Assembly (NCBI GenBank): GCA_026874595.1
Contig: CM049311.1
Location: 51,897,676 to 51,961,675, forward strand
DNA from: Sipunculus nudus
Taxonomy: Eukaryota > Annelida > Sipuncula > Golfingiida > Sipunculidae
Direction of reading: 5' to 3'
Length of the DNA: 64,000 nucleotides
Shown: positions 23,611 to 34,416 of the stretch, in pieces
Layout: each line of letters starts with the position of its first letter
Position numbering within the stretch: position 1 is the stretch's first letter
Position numbers and translations under genes: made by a program
The notes under the pieces: generated by a model
The model's input: only the letters and a program-made list of their open reading frames with translations
Database searches by the model: none
What the model was told of the DNA's origin: nothing

Positions 23611-25196
23611 TGTGCTGTAACAAGATCTATGGCCAAGAAAAACACACATGAGGATAATGGTCCAGATAATAACACTTTGGGAGTCACTAGTGACTCGTCT
23701 AATGACTCGCCCGCACAGGATGCAGCATTCTCAAGGTCAGAACTTATCACGGAACAGCATAAGGACCCTGATATTTCATGTTTGTTTCCCAGGGCAGTTT
23801 CTAAAGATAAGCTGTCACACAACCCAGTTTGTTTCTATGTCAAAAATGGAATGCTTATGCGTAAATGGCGACCTCCTGATGTATGCGCTGATGATGAGTG
23901 GGCCATCAAACATCAAATAGTAATGCCCAAAAGCTTTCGCAGTGAAGTTCTAAGCATAGCACATGAGGCTTCTTTGTCTGGCCATTTAGGTATAAATAAA
24001 ACTTTTCAGAAAGTTAGTACACACTTCTATTGGCCTATCCTCAGGAAAGATGTTGTACAATATTGTAGGTCATGCCATACATGCCAGATGGTAGGCAAGC
24101 CCAATCAGAATCCTCCTTGGGCCCGACTTAGACCTATTCCTGCTTTCGAGGAACCATTCAGTAGGATTATTGTTGATTGTGTTGGACCACTGCCCAAAAC
24201 AAAATCTGGACATGAATACTTGCTGACAATCATGTGCACATCTACCAGGTTCCCTGAGGCAGTACCATTGCGCAAAATTAATGCCAAAAGTGTTGTCAAA
24301 GCTCTGACCAAGTTTTTTTTTACAATTTTTGGATTTCCAAAATCCGTCCAGTCTTACCAAGGGTCTAAATTTATGTCTGGCTTATTCCAACAAGTTATGC
24401 TTGAGCTAGGTATAAAACAGTACAGCTCTTCGCCATACCATCCTGAAAGTCAGGGCGCCCTCGAGCGTTTTCACCAGACATTAAAAACATGATCAGGACT
24501 TATTGCTATGAAACACAGAAAGACTGGGATGAAGGAATCCACCTAAAGTTGTTTGCTGTCAGAGATGCCTTTCAAGAGTCCTTGGGTTTCAGTCCCTTTG
24601 AAATATTTTTTGGACACTCTGTTCGAGGACCCTTGAAACTGCTTAAAGAAAAACTCTTGTGTGAAAATTCTGATTCTCTTAGTTTACTGCAGTATGTCTA
24701 AGACTTTCGCACTAAACTACACAATGCTTGTGAGATTGCAAAGTCAAATCTAAAATCTGCACAAAATAAAATGAAAACAAAGTATGACAAGCACACTGTA
24801 AGTAGGACGTTTGAGCCTGGTGAAAAGGTCCTTGCCTTACTTTCCATCCCTGGCAGACCTCTGCAAGCTAGGTATTTTGGTCCTTACATTGTTGACAAGA
24901 AAGTCAGTGATTTATATTACATACTGTTGACACCAGATAGACGTAAGAAGAAACAACTGTGCCATGTTAACATGTTGAAACCATATTATGACAGAAATAG
25001 CACATCAGATGTTGTACAGAACGGTACTGCTGTAAATTGTCTAAAAACTGACCCTGACCCAGTTAAAGTAGATACTGATTGTAAGTGTGATGTAGACATT
25101 CAGTGTGGTATAGTACCGTTAAAACACTCAGACGTGCTTAAAAACCTGGATGCCAAACTGTCACACCTTACCGCACAACAACAACAAGATCTCTAG
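23611..25196 (+). pseudogene. Integrase of the Gmr1-like element (H2C2, DDE core, GPY/F module)
   Basis: A linker reading CAVTRSMAKK precedes the domain. Numbering from the Met at 23629, an H2C2 zinc-binding motif uses His112, His119, Cys149 and Cys152. The DDE core has Asp183 (RIIVDCVGPLP), then Tyr243 in SYQGSKF where the second catalytic Asp is expected, and Glu279 (GALERFHQT), with the usual 35-residue gap. A 1-bp frameshift follows in the A-run near 24480. The next frame (from 24489) continues the core, passes a stop at 24699-24701, and reaches a GPY/F-like module (QARYFGPYIV, then VNMLKPYY). Integrase normally joins element DNA to host DNA. This copy cannot, having lost a catalytic residue and being frameshifted. 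Confidence 0.87.
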
Positions 25197-26020
25197 AACC
25201 TGCTGCGGAATTATGAACATTTGTTTAGTGACATTCCAACGCGAACTAACATGTTGTGCCATGACGTCGATGTTGGTGAGGCAAGCGCAGTCAAGCAACA
25301 TCCATATAGACTGAATCAAGAAAAGCAAAAGTTTCTACAGGATGAGATTCAATATTTGCTGGACAATGATTTTATTGAATCTAGTAACAGTAACTGGAGT
25401 TCACCATGTATTCTTGCGCCAAAACCTGATGAAAGTTACCGTATGTGCACAGATTATAGAAAACTGAACTCTGTCACCAAGACTGACACGTTCCCCATTC
25501 CGAGGTTCGATGATTGTATTGATAGAGTCGGTAGCTCCAGATATGTCTCCAAGTTTGATTTGCTAAAAGGATTCTGGCAAGTTCCGTTGACAGAACGAGC
25601 GAAAGAAGTGTCCGCATTTGTGACGCCGCAAGAACTGTACCAGTATAAAGTTATGCCGTTTTGCATGAAGAACTCGCCAGCCACGTTCCAGCGCCTCATC
25701 CATTTGGTTGTCAAGGACATTTAGGGCTGCGACGCATATATTGATGACCTTATCGTGTACAGCGACACCTGGGAGAAACATCTGCAAATTCTTCGCGACC
25801 TCTTCGAAAGACTCAGTGAAGCACGTCTGACCGTCAACTTAGTAAAATCTGAGTTTTGTCATGCACAAGTAATATTTTTAGGCAATATTGTAGGGCAGGG
25901 TCAGGTGTAACCTGTTGATGCTAAAATAAGTGCTATTTCTGCATTTCCTAGACCAGTGAACAAAAAGCAAATAATGCGTTTTTTTCGTATGGTTGGATAC
26001 TACGGGAAGTTTTGTCCAAA
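25197..26020 (+). pseudogene. Reverse transcriptase domain of the Gmr1-like element
   Basis: It follows the integrase in the same frame after a stop at 25194-25196. Visible blocks are LFSDIPTRTN, a HDVDVG segment, KQHPYR, CTDYRKLNSVTKTDTFPIPR, KFDLLKGFWQVPL (first catalytic Asp) and PFCMKNSPATFQR, where Cys replaces the usual Gly. A stop at 25722-25724 is followed at once by GCDAYIDDLIVYSD, with the YIDD catalytic box at 25737-25748. Another stop lies at 25908-25910, then RFFRMVGYYGKFCPNF. A frameshift near 26020 leads into RNase H. The blocks are strongly Ty3/gypsy-like. The family would copy element RNA into DNA. Confidence 0.87.
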
Positions 26021-26556
26021 TTTTTACTGCTGTAGCTGAATCTTTGACTAATTTGTTAAAGAAGAAACAAAAGTATGTATCGAATGTTCAATGTGAAAAT
26101 GCATTTCAGAATTTGAAAGCCATTCTGCAAAGTTCACCAGTTTTAGCAGCTCCAGACTTTTCTGTACCTTTTAAGTTAGCTGTTGATGCTAGTGATACTG
26201 GTGCTGGTGTTGTGTTGTTAGAAGAAGGCAATGATGGCATAGATCATCCAATTTGTTATTTCTCAAGAAAGTTTAATGCAAACCAGAAAATTAACTACTC
26301 CACTATTGAAAAAGAATGTTTGGCTTTGATTTTGGCGTTGCAACATTTTGAAGTTCATGTTACTTCATCAATCAGGCCTATCATTGTCTTCAGTGATCAC
26401 AATCCCCTCATGTTCACGAACACGTTGAAGTGTAAAAATCAAAGATTGTTGAGACGGAGTTTGTTCTTACAGGATTACAATCTTGATATCATACACATTA
26501 AAGGGAAAGAGAATGTACTTGCTGATTGCTTTTCGAGATGTTATGAAATGTTGTAA
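26020..26556 (+). pseudogene. RNase H domain of the Gmr1-like element
   Basis: Open frame reading AVAESLTNLLKKK, the connection region, then LAVDASDTGAGVVLLE (first acidic residue), NYSTIEKECLALILALQHFE (Glu), VFSDHNPLMF (Asp) and KGKENVLADCFSR near the end, the usual RNase H order in gypsy-type pol. The domain itself is intact as an open frame, although it is cut off from RT by a frameshift. It ends with TAA at 26554-26556, about 65 bp before the polypurine tract. No integrase follows, which confirms the unusual order. Confidence 0.88.
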
Positions 26557-26619
26557 ACAAGATGTTTATGGTATGTTGTAGATAAGATAAGTTTCCGTGA
26601 AAACTTTCTTCTTTCTTAC

Positions 26620-26630
26620 AGAAGGGGAAG
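26620..26630 (+). promoter_or_regulatory. Polypurine tract adjoining the 3' LTR
   Basis: AGAAGGGGAAG lies directly before TGTTACAG, as expected for the plus-strand DNA primer of LTR elements. Confidence 0.8.
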
Positions 26631-27300
26631 TGTTACAGGTGCTCTTTTTATTGTGTGACACGGGCGTAACTCGTGTTGTTGTAACATTTTATGTTTAATC
26701 CGTACTGGTTGAACTCTCGTTGTCATGTGAGCCTTTGGGTTTTCACGCCTGGTCGTGGGTCACGTGATGAGCCTGGTGTGTAGAGACACACGGCTATGTC
26801 TTTGTAGAGAATTCCTGAAACGTGTGTTGTGCAAGAACTTATAGACTGTTCGAGAAGTAGAAAATTCCCGGCTTGGGTGTGAAGGTATATAAGGGGGCTG
26901 TTTTTTAAGAGCCAGAGGGCAGAGCAGAGCAGATACCAGCGGACGCAGAAGCGTGTGTCAGATTCTAAGACCTTATCCGACGAAGAGTTTACATTCAAAG
27001 GACTTATCGTAGTGACGGTGTTGGTATCGAGGTACTTTACCATTATCTTTCTGTGTGATTATATTGACTTGTTGCTACAACGCTGTTTTACTGTATAATT
27101 GTATTGATTTAGTGTATTGTATTGTTAGGGTTGTTTTAAGAATAAATTATAGTTATTTGTTAACAAAAACACTGACTTCTTTATTCATTCCCCTAGACAT
27201 TTCAAGCTACCTAGTGTTACAGAATCTGATTTTTTTATCTACATTACAAAATTTGTGTTCATCACGCATACGTGATCTGTTTATATTAGGTTCCGTAACA
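26631..27300 (+). repeat. 3' LTR
   Basis: A 670-bp LTR beginning TGTTACAG and ending CCGTAACA (TG...CA). It contains a TATA box (TATATAAGG, 26886-26894) and an AATAAA hexamer (27141-27146), consistent with U3-R-U5. Its left third matches the 5' LTR remnant. A diverged full copy lies at 30576-31372. Confidence 0.9.
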
Positions 27301-27880
27301 GATTGGCTCTGCGTTTAAACAAATCTGCGGAACTGGTTGAAGAAATCTAATTGGCTTAGCGTGGAAACAAACACTGCTGGCCCCATGGCAAGTTCGTGGA
27401 GCACTACACGAGCGGAAATTTGCAGACAGAGGAAGATAACTGACCTCAGGCCACAACAGTCAGTATAGAGACTGTCTTGTAAGTTTACGATTGCATCTTG
27501 TGTTTTCTAACGTGACGTGGAAAAAGTCTGTGCAACCAAGCGCTTTCCACCGCACTGCAAAGTGACCGGTACCTTGAAGAACATCCGATTGTGCTGGTGA
27601 TACCTGCAATCTGATTGGTTAATTGTTGTGCAGGGGGAATTCCACAGAGACAGCAACGGCTGGTGTCCAAACCTGACCTGCAACCGCGGTTCATTGCAGC
27701 CGGTAGTGTAGCGAATAGTTGAGCATTGCGTAACCGCTGCTAATGGAGCGTAGCTTACATTACAACTATTGTTATTAATACTTATAAAGGAGTGTGAAAC
27801 ACTTCAGCGCAACTGGTACAGAATCGGGAAACCTCTTAAGTCTTGCCCCCCGGATGGTCAGGTCTGATAACTTATGGGAC
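27301..27880. other. Unassigned sequence between LTR and satellite
   Basis: No supported gene or repeat. Confidence 0.4.
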
Positions 27881-30575
27881 TTTCATGAATGAAGATATCT
27901 GCTAAACCAGGAGAGGGAGTCTTAATTAATGAAGATATCTGCTCATCCAGGAGAGGGAGTCTTAATAAATGACGATATCTGCTGATCCAGGCGAGGAAGT
28001 CCTAATGAATGACGATATCTGCTCACCTTTGAGAGGGAGTCTTAATGAATGACGATATATGGTTATCCAGGAGATCGAGTCTAAATTAATGACGAAATCT
28101 GATGATCAAGGAAAGGGAGTCTTAATGAATGACAATATCTGCTTATCCAAGAGAGGAATTCTTAATGGATGACGATATCTGCTTATCCAGGCGAGGGAGT
28201 CCTAAAGAATGACGATATCTGCTTACTAAGGAGGGGGAGTCTTCATGAATGACGACATTTGCTCACTCAGGAGAGGGAGTCTTCATGAATGTCGATATCT
28301 GCTGACTCAGGAGAGGGAGTTTTAATAAATGACGACATCGGATGATCCAGGAGAGGGAGTCTTATTGAATAACGATATCTGCTCACTCATGAGAGGGAGT
28401 CTTAATGAATGACGACATCTGCTGTTCCAGGAAAGGGTGTCTTAATGAATAGCGATATCTGCTGATCCAGGAGAGGGAGTTTTCATGAATGATGATATCT
28501 GCTGATCCAGGAGAGGGAGTCTTAGTGAATACGATGTTAGCTCACTAAGGAGAGGATGTCTTAATGAATAACGATATCTGCTCACTTAGGAGATTGAGGT
28601 TTTTATGAATGACGATATTTGCTAATCTTCAAGAGGGAGTCTTAATGAATGACGATACCTGTTTATTAAGGATAAGGAGTCTTTATGAATGACGATACCT
28701 GCTTATCCTGGAGAGGGAGTTTTAATGGATGATGGTATCTGCTGAACCAGGAGGGGGAGTCTCAATGAATTGCGATATATACTTATCCAGGTGAGGGAGT
28801 CTTAATGAATAAATATATCTACTGATCCAGGAGAGCGAGTCTTTTCGAATGACGATGTCTGCTCACTTAAGAGAGGGAGTCTTAATGAATAACGATATCT
28901 GCTCACTCAAGAAAGGGAGTCTTAATGAATGACGATATCAGCTTGGCCAGGAAATGGAGTCTTAATGAATGACGATATCTGATGATCCAGAAGAGGGTGT
29001 CATAATGAATGACGATATCTGCTGATCCAGGAGAGGGTGTCTTCATAAATGACGATATCTGCTGATCGAAGAGAGGGAGTCTTAATGAATGACGATATCT
29101 ACTTATCAAGGTGAGGGAATCTTAATGAATGAATATATATACTGATCCAGGAGAGCGAGGCTTTTCGAATGATATGTCTGTTTACTTAAGAGAGGGAGTC
29201 TTAATGAATAACAATATCTGCTCACTCAAGAGAGGGAGTCTTCATGAATGACAATATCTGCTTTTCGAGGAGAAAGAGTCTACATGAATGACGATATCTG
29301 CTAATCAAGGAGAGGGAGTCTTGTTGAATGACGATATCTGCTTACTCAGGAGAGGGAGTCTTCATAAATGACGATATCTGCTGATCGAAGAGAGGGAGTC
29401 TTATTGAATGACGATATCTGCTTATCTAGGCGAGGGAGTCCTATTGAATGACGATATTTGCTGATCCAGGAGAGGGAGTCTTAATGAATGACGACTTCTG
29501 CTTATCCAGGTGAGGGAGTCTTTATGAATGACGATATCTGCTCACCCAGGAGAGGGAGTAATCGTGAAGGAAGAAATCTGCTTATATAGGAGAGGGAGTC
29601 TTCGTGAATGATAATATCTGCTGCTCCAGGAGAGGGAGTCTTCATGAATGACGATATCTGCTTATCGAAGAGAGGGAGTCTAAATGAATGACGATATCTG
29701 CTGATTCTTGAGAGGGAGCCTTTATGAATGACGATAACCGCTGATCCAGGAGAGGGAGTCTTAATGAATTACGATACCTGCTGATCCAGGAGAGGGAGTC
29801 AAAACAAATGACGATATCTGCTGATTCCGGAGAGGGAGTCTTAATGAATGACGATATCTGCTTTTCAAGGAGCGGAAGTCATAATAAATAACGATATGTG
29901 CTCACTTTGGAGAGGGAGTCTTAATGAATGACGATATCTGCTCATCCAGGAGAGGGAGTCATCGTGAAGGAAGAAATCTGCTTATATAGGAGAGGGAGTC
30001 TTTGTGAATGACGATATCTGCTGCTCCAGGAGAGGGAGTCTTCATGAATGACGATATCTGCTGATCGAAGAGAGGTAGTTTTAATGAATGACGATATCTG
30101 CAGATCCAGGATAGGGAGTCTTAATGAATAATGATATCTGCTCACTATGAAGAGGGAGTCTTAATGAATGACGATATCTACCTATCCAGGTGAGGGAGTC
30201 TTTATTAGTGAAGATATCTGCTCACCCAGGAGAGGGAGTCTTCATAAATGACGATATCTGCTGATCCAGGCTAGGAAGTCCTAATGAATGACGATATCTG
30301 CTCACTTTGGAGAGGGAGTCTTAATGAATGACGTTATCTGCTGATCCAGGAGAGGGAGTCTTAATGAATGGCGAAATCTTCTTTCCGAGGAGAGGGAGTC
30401 TTCGTTAATGACGATATCTGCTGATCGAGGAGAGGGAGTCTTAATATATGACGATATCTGCTTAGCCAGGAGAGGGACTCTTAATGAATGGCGATATCTG
30501 CTCATCCAGATGAGGGAGTCTTAATGAATGACAATATCTGCTCACTCAGGAGAGGGAGTCTTCATAAATGACGAT
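27881..30575. repeat. 40-bp satellite array, left block (about 67 units)
   Basis: The unit is 40 bp: GACGATATCTGCTGATCCAG followed by GAGAGGGAGTCTTAATGAAT, with many point variants and a few 1-bp indels. Because 40 is not a multiple of 3, the open minus-strand frames over it (rich in SRYRHSLRLPL) rotate through frames and are not genes. The array continues beyond the solo LTR. Confidence 0.95.
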
Positions 30576-31372
30576 TGTTACAGGTGCTCTTTTTTATTGT
30601 ATGACACGGGCGTAACTCGTGTTGTGACACCCTCGCCGGGTCGTTTGTTACATTCGCAGTTAAATCCGTACTGGTTGAACTCTTGTTGTCATGCTGGCTT
30701 GTGGCGAGCTCACGTGTACACCATGCTGTGTAGAGGCACGGCGATGTTTTTCTAGATGATTCCTGTGACGCGTGCTTACCGTGTACAATGTATTATTCTT
30801 CGAATGTTCGAGAGATAGAAGCTTCTCGGCTTGAGGTGAAAAGGTATATAAAGGAGCTGTTTTTTAGAGCCGGGAGAGGAGAGCAGAAAAGATTTCCAGC
30901 GGACGCAGAAGCGTGTGTCAGTTTCTGGGACCTTATCCGACGAGTGCGGCAATTATAGATTTTCTTCAGAGTTTCTCCTGGATTTTGTGCATTTGGACTT
31001 CAGTTTTCTTTCAGGATGTTACAAGAGCTTTACACTGGATTGTAATTCCCCGAGAGTATACATTTAAAGAACTTATCGTTATGACGGTGGTGGTATTCAG
31101 GTACTGTACACTGTGTATTCTACTGTGTGATTTTATTGATTTGTTGTTATACCGCTGTTTTACTATATAATTGTATTAATTTAGTGTATTGTAATGTTAG
31201 GGTTGTTTTAAGAATTATGGTTATTTGTTAACAAAAAAAAAAACCACTGACTTCTTTATTCATTCCCCTAGACATTTCACGCTGTCTAGTGTTACAGAAT
31301 CTGATTTTTTCCCGTTACAAAATATTGTGTTTATCTCGCATATGTGATCTGTTTATATTAGGTTCCGTAACA
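30576..31372 (+). mobile_element. Solo LTR of a Gmr1-like element inside the satellite
   Basis: The 797-bp LTR begins TGTTACAG and ends CCGTAACA, colinear with the 3' LTR at 26631 but longer. The extra sequence is near 30624-30645 (ACACCCTCGCCGGG region) and near 30945-31050. It carries a TATA box (TATATAAAGG near 30846). CGAT precedes it (30572-30575) and CGAT follows (31373-31376), a clean 4-bp duplication of satellite sequence. No internal element sequence remains, so it most likely formed by LTR-LTR recombination. Confidence 0.92.
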
Positions 31373-32634
31373 CGATATCTGCTTATCCTGATCCAGGAGA
31401 AGGAGTCTAAATGAATGATGATATCTGCTCACTCATGAGAGAGTGTCTTCGTGAATGACAAAATCTGCTCACTATGGAGAGGGAGTCTTAATAAATGACG
31501 ATATCTGCTCACTATGGAAAGAGAGTCTTAATGAATGACGATATCTGCTTACTATGGAGAGGGATTCTTAATGAATGACTATATCTGCTCATCACTGAGA
31601 GGGAGTCCAAATGAATGACATTATCTACTCATTCAGGAGAGGGTGTCTTCGTGATTGACAAAATCTGCTCACTATGAAGAGGGAGTCTTAATGAATAAAC
31701 ATATATGTTCACTATGGAGAGGGAGTCTTAATAAATGACGATATCTGCTCACTATGGAAAGGGAGTCTTAATGAATGACGATATCTGCTTACTATGGAGA
31801 GGGAGTCTTAATGAATGACGATATCTGCTTACTATGGAGAGAGAGTCTTAATGAATGATGATATCTGCTTACTATGGAGAGGGAGTCTTAATGAGTGACT
31901 ATATCTGCTCACCATTGAGAGGGAGTCTAAATGAATGACATTATCTACTCATTCAGGAGAGGGTGTCTTCGTGAATGACAATATCTGCTCACTTGGGAGA
32001 GGGTGTCTTCGTGATTGACAATATCTGCTCACTCAGGAGAGGGTGTCTTCGTGATTGACAATATCTGCTCACTATTGAGAGGGAGTCGTAATAAATGACG
32101 ATATCTGCTCACCATTGAGAGGGAGTCTTAATGAATGACGATATCTGCTTATCCAGGAGAGGGAGTCTAAATGAATGATGATATCTACTCATTCAGGAGA
32201 GGGTGTCTTCGTGAATGACAATATCTGCTCACTATTGAGAGGGAGTCGTAATAAATGACGATATCTGCTCACCATTGAGAGGGAGTCTTAATGAATGACG
32301 ATATCTGCTTATCCAGGAGAGGGAGTCTAAATGAATGATGATATCTACTCATTCAGGAGAGAGTGTCTTCGTAAATGATAATATCTGCTCACTCAGGAGA
32401 GGGTGTCTTTGTGAATGACAACATCTGCTCACTATGGAGAGGGAGCCTCAATATATAACAATGTATGTTCACTATGGAGAGGGAGTCTTAATAAATGACG
32501 ATATCTGCTCACTATGGAGAGGGAGTCTTAATAAATAACAATGTATGTTCACTATGGAGAGGGGGGTCTTAATAAATGACGATATCTGCTCACTATGGAG
32601 AGGGAGTCTTAATGAATGACGATATCTGCTCACT
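31373..32634. repeat. 40-bp satellite array, right block (about 31 units) with higher-order repeats
   Basis: Same 40-bp unit, but a distinct variant with GCTCACTATGGAGAGGGAG dominates. Four-unit (160 bp) blocks at about 32060-32219 and 32220-32379 are almost identical, and longer multi-unit blocks repeat around 31480-31680 and 31700-31980. This indicates recent unequal exchange mostly on this side of the LTR. Confidence 0.93.
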
Positions 32635-34155
32635 TCTTTTCATTGCATGAAGACTTCAAGGATGATGATTTTTTTAGTGTTCACATTTCATTTCCGTATT
32701 CGTTATCCTGTGTTTCTGTAATGAAAAAGAACCATTTTTTCACATTATCTAATGGGTGATCATGTTAAAGAACATCATGGCTGTTATTTTCCTGTCTTCC
32801 AACTGATACATCCCGCAGCAAAAGCGCTTTAAATCAGACTACACCGATCCAATTTCCAAGATTTCTCTAATCTCTAGCAAATAATGCTAAAAGGCTTTTC
32901 CCACGTTATATCTATTAACTGTTAAAGGTCATTTAGCCTGCTAGTAAAGTAAGGCCGGGTCATCTAAACCGCGTGTGTAGATTCCAGTAAAATGTTTCAA
33001 AACCAGAAATGAGACAGGAAAGAGAGAAGAAGAGAAGAAATGAACACGCGAAGTTTACAGCAAGTAGCAATGAAGTAGAAAGAATGGATGTTACTTGTTA
33101 TTTTAAAGTGAACATTTAACACCTATAGTGGTAAAACACAAACAACAATATAATAATTACCATTCCCTTTATTTTCACAAAGAGGTACCTGACGATGGCT
33201 TTAATCTGATGATTACGAAACTCAATTACATTTGAACCACCAGGTTTATATCGCTTATGAAGTTACGCATTATTGATCACACATTAAAAGAATAAAGATT
33301 TTGTTGAAGTAAAATAGTAAAAGATTAAATGATCTTCCGGGTGTGAGAAATCTTCAGATATGCTGCCTATACAGTTAATATTGTAATTAAATGGCATTAT
33401 GTTGGTGCAATGCATACTAGATGTCTGATTGTAATATATTGTTTCGAAAAAGTCCTAAAAACTGTTCAGTCTGTCATATTATAAAATCAACAAACTAGGG
33501 CTCCGGGGGATAAACTTGCATTTACATAATCATTAAACCACTGTAATTCTATCAAATCTTACCGAACATATACCATCAAGAATCTTATTTTCATTTACGG
33601 TAACTAACAGTCAACACTATTTTTTCAATAATATGTATATGTTGATGTGGCACACTTTGGGGGTATGGCTTTTAAGTTGATGCATATGCCAAAAAACCAT
33701 TGTCGCTCAATCGCCTGCTTGGGTAATTTTGCTGTTTTGTGGCATGTCTCCATGCTGGCTGTCATTAGATTTGATTAGCGTGCTCATTACACGAGGTGTA
33801 AAACTCATGACGAATGATACTGAGTGTTCGGGTCCCTTACCCTTACACATAGATCATGTTTTATTATATAAATGATATAAAGTTACAGTTGTATCTTATC
33901 TTTAAGGGCGAGGTTCTCGCCAAAGATTGCGGTCTTCATTAAAATGCAATTAATAAAACTCGCAGTGCTGACCCATGGTAACCCATCAGAGCAGACGCGC
34001 AGTGCGCATGCTTGTGGGAAAGGTGTATTGAACTTTGATCTTGTGTCACTTGACAATATAAACATAAGATTTCACTTTCCTGTTTTTCTTTTCAAATAAT
34101 TCAAGAAGAATGTTTTATTTAAATGATAGTGTGTCACATGACGTGTTGTAAAAAC
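32635..34155. other. Unassigned AT-rich sequence
   Basis: No gene or repeat supported. Confidence 0.4.
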
Positions 34156-34416
34156 TCCTTTAGTATCAGCGTTTGATTCATCATCCCTTTAGTATCAGCG
34201 AGTGTGTCATCATCCTAAAGTATCAGCGTCTGTATCATCATCTCTTTGGTATCAGCGTTTGTGTCATCATCCCTTAAGAATCAGCGTCTGTGTCACCATC
34301 CCTTTAGTATCAGCGTCTGTGTCATCACCCTTTAGTATCAGCGTCTGTGTCATCATCCCTTTAGTTTCAGCGTCTGTGTCATCATCCCTTTAGTATCGGC
34401 TTCTGTGTCATCATCC
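34156..34416. repeat. 28-29 bp minisatellite, about nine units
   Basis: The unit TTTAGTATCAGCGTCTGTGT followed by CATCATCCC repeats with point changes and one or two short units. Open frames over it are repeat-derived. Confidence 0.92.

Larger units (their letters stand above)
23258..27300 (+). mobile_element. Degenerate Gmr1-like (Ty3/gypsy) LTR retrotransposon with integrase upstream of RT
   Basis: The element is bounded by TGTTACAG at 23258 and CCGTAACA ending at 27300. It holds a truncated 5' LTR, integrase, reverse transcriptase, RNase H, a polypurine tract and a full 3' LTR. The pol order INT-RT-RH is that of Ty1/copia, but the H2C2 integrase, GPY/F-like module, YIDD polymerase box and RNase H are of Ty3/gypsy type. 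Gmr1-like elements are the known group with this arrangement. The rest of the 5' LTR, primer-binding site, gag and protease are deleted. Several stops and at least two frameshifts make it inactive. Flanks are CTGAT and GATTGG, so only GAT is shared as a possible target duplication. Confidence 0.85.

Noticed and set aside
24070-24360. Minus-strand frames over the integrase
   Set aside because: They are shadows of the recognised integrase in other frames.
28903-30505. Minus-strand proteins rich in SRYRHSLRLPL over the satellite
   Set aside because: The unit length is not a multiple of three, so the frames rotate, and the peptides are simple products of the repeat.
27881-32634. CRISPR-like repeat-spacer array
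   Set aside because: Units are contiguous 40-bp copies with no unique spacers, and the DNA is eukaryotic. It is a satellite.
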